A stretch of DNA of 7,439 bases from Chloroflexota bacterium. GTDB lineage: Bacteria > Chloroflexota > Ktedonobacteria > Ktedonobacterales > Ktedonobacteraceae. Made by a program: the position numbers and the translations under genes. Shown here one piece after another: positions 6,970 through 7,439 of the stretch (positions are counted from its first letter, which is position 1; each line of letters opens with the position of its first letter). The notes under the pieces were generated by a model. The model did not search any database. It was given only the letters and a program-made list of their open reading frames with translations, and was not told the origin of the DNA. The stretch is from the NCBI GenBank assembly GCA_005881995.1, contig VBHV01000234.1, forward strand, positions 1 through 7,439. The letters are read 5' to 3'.

Positions 6970-6993
6970 ATCATTTCAACACTGCCAAATGAT
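6970..6993. promoter_or_regulatory. Inverted repeat upstream of the oxidoreductase
   Basis: ATCATTT (6970-6976) and AAATGAT (6987-6993) are perfect 7-bp arms with a 10-nt spacer, about 75 bp before the oxidoreductase start. It could be an operator or a leader hairpin; AT-rich arms also make chance pairing easier. Confidence 0.25.
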
Positions 6994-7052
6994 ATCTTGG
7001 TTGCTGGGAGTATTAGTACTATCTGCTTCAAAGAGTTAAATATCTATTTTTT

Positions 7053-7060
7053 GAGGAGGA
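7053..7060 (+). promoter_or_regulatory. Strong ribosome binding site of the oxidoreductase
   Basis: GAGGAGGA ends 8 nt before ATG 7069, a near-ideal Shine-Dalgarno site. It favours ATG 7069 over the in-frame ATGs at 7081 and 7090. Confidence 0.85.
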
Positions 7061-7068
7061 ATTTTTTT

Positions 7069-7439
7069 ATGAACATATCTATGGATGTAATGAAGCTGCA
7101 ACCCTCTCTATCCACCTCGCAGCGCGATGTCGTGGTAGTGGGAGCCGGTCCCTACGGACTTTCAACTACTGCACACCTGCGAGAACGTGGACTGAAGGTA
7201 GCAATCTTTGGGAAGCCTTTGAAGCTCTGGCGTGAACATATGCCTGAAGGCATGCTTCTGCGTTCTTATTGGTGGGCCACGAACCTCTCCGATCCGCGCA
7301 AGAAGTATCAATTCACGCAGTACTTCGAGGAGCATAACCTGGAGCCGCCCGACCCCCTCTCGATTGAGACATTTATCGACTACGCATTGTGGTTTCAAAA
7401 GCATGCTGTACCTGACGTCGACGAAACCTATGTCGCCTC
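7069..7439 (+). CDS. FAD/NAD(P)-dependent oxidoreductase, N-hydroxylase/monooxygenase-like (3' end beyond window)
   Basis: The first 123 codons of a flavoprotein, open at the right edge. A Rossmann dinucleotide-binding fold starts at residue 20: DVVVVGAGPYGLS with GxGxxG at 25-30. The stretch MLLRSYWWATNLSDP (67-81), followed by SIETFIDYALWFQ (103-115), matches by eye the family of FAD oxidoreductases often annotated as lysine/ornithine N-hydroxylase-like or FMO-like monooxygenases. The expected reaction is NAD(P)H-dependent oxidation in the cytoplasm, but the substrate cannot be read from this fragment. The NADP-binding half lies outside the window. The first 19 residues form a polar leader with no signal-peptide character. 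It is divergent from the polysaccharide genes and may have no functional link to them. Its start is well supported by GAGGAGGA. Confidence 0.88.
   Translation, partial: MNISMDVMKLQPSLSTSQRDVVVVGAGPYGLSTTAHLRERGLKVAIFGKPLKLWREHMPEGMLLRSYWWATNLSDPRKKYQFTQYFEEHNLEPPDPLSIETFIDYALWFQKHAVPDVDETYVA

Larger units (their letters stand above)
6676..7068. promoter_or_regulatory. Divergent intergenic region between the polysaccharide genes and the oxidoreductase
   Basis: A 393-bp region, visibly AT-richer than the genes, that must hold the promoters for both directions unless longer transcripts enter. I see no convincing gene in it. For the minus direction the only candidates are -10-like TATATT (6719-6714) and TAAGAT (6731-6726), neither with a fair -35. 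For the plus direction a perfect -35-like TTGACA lies at 6843-6848 but no good -10 follows at 16-18 nt; TTGGTT (6997-7002) with TATCTG 17 nt later is weak. Four inverted repeats lie between 6843 and 6993 and are listed separately. No riboswitch class is recognised. Confidence 0.5.

Noticed and set aside
1..7439. CRISPR arrays, tRNA/rRNA genes, insertion sequences or attachment sites
   Set aside because: No regularly spaced repeats, structured RNA genes, transposase motifs or terminal inverted repeats with target duplications were seen.

Overview
This window reads as part of a Wzx/Wzy-type cell-surface polysaccharide locus from a bacterium with moderate GC content and clear Shine-Dalgarno sites. 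Four genes lie head to tail on the minus strand. A fifth gene, on the plus strand, diverges from them and runs off the right edge. The style of the proteins and the absence of an outer-membrane exporter would fit a single-membraned Chloroflexota of the Ktedonobacteria type. That placement is recalled from family resemblance and is not proven by the sequence.

Layout, in the order the minus strand is transcribed: (1) 6675-5197, a polysaccharide co-polymerase with a Wzz domain joined to a CpsD/Wzc-like tyrosine-kinase domain; (2) 5195-3894, a WbpA-like nucleotide-sugar 6-dehydrogenase that starts one base after the previous stop; (3) 3820-905, a 971-residue membrane protein that joins a MurJ/Wzx-like flippase to an O-antigen polymerase/ligase-like (Wzy/WaaL) half in one uninterrupted frame; (4) 873-1, a GT4 glycosyltransferase cut off by the window edge. 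Positions 6676-7068 form a 393-bp divergent intergenic region with several inverted repeats. From 7069 to the right edge lies the start of an FAD/NAD(P)-dependent oxidoreductase.

Inferred division of labour: the dehydrogenase supplies a UDP-hexuronic acid and the glycosyltransferase helps build the lipid-linked repeat unit. The flippase half of the 971-residue protein turns that unit outward and its second half polymerises or transfers it. The co-polymerase sets chain length. The four assembly roles Wzx, Wzy, Wzz and Wzc are therefore carried by only two polypeptides.

The most notable points are the flippase-polymerase fusion, the loss of several MurJ lipid II residues in its first half, a Ser where Wzy/WaaL proteins usually have His, and a co-polymerase kinase with Arg for the Walker A Lys and no tyrosine cluster in its tail. 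I saw no mobile elements, CRISPR arrays, tRNA or rRNA genes.
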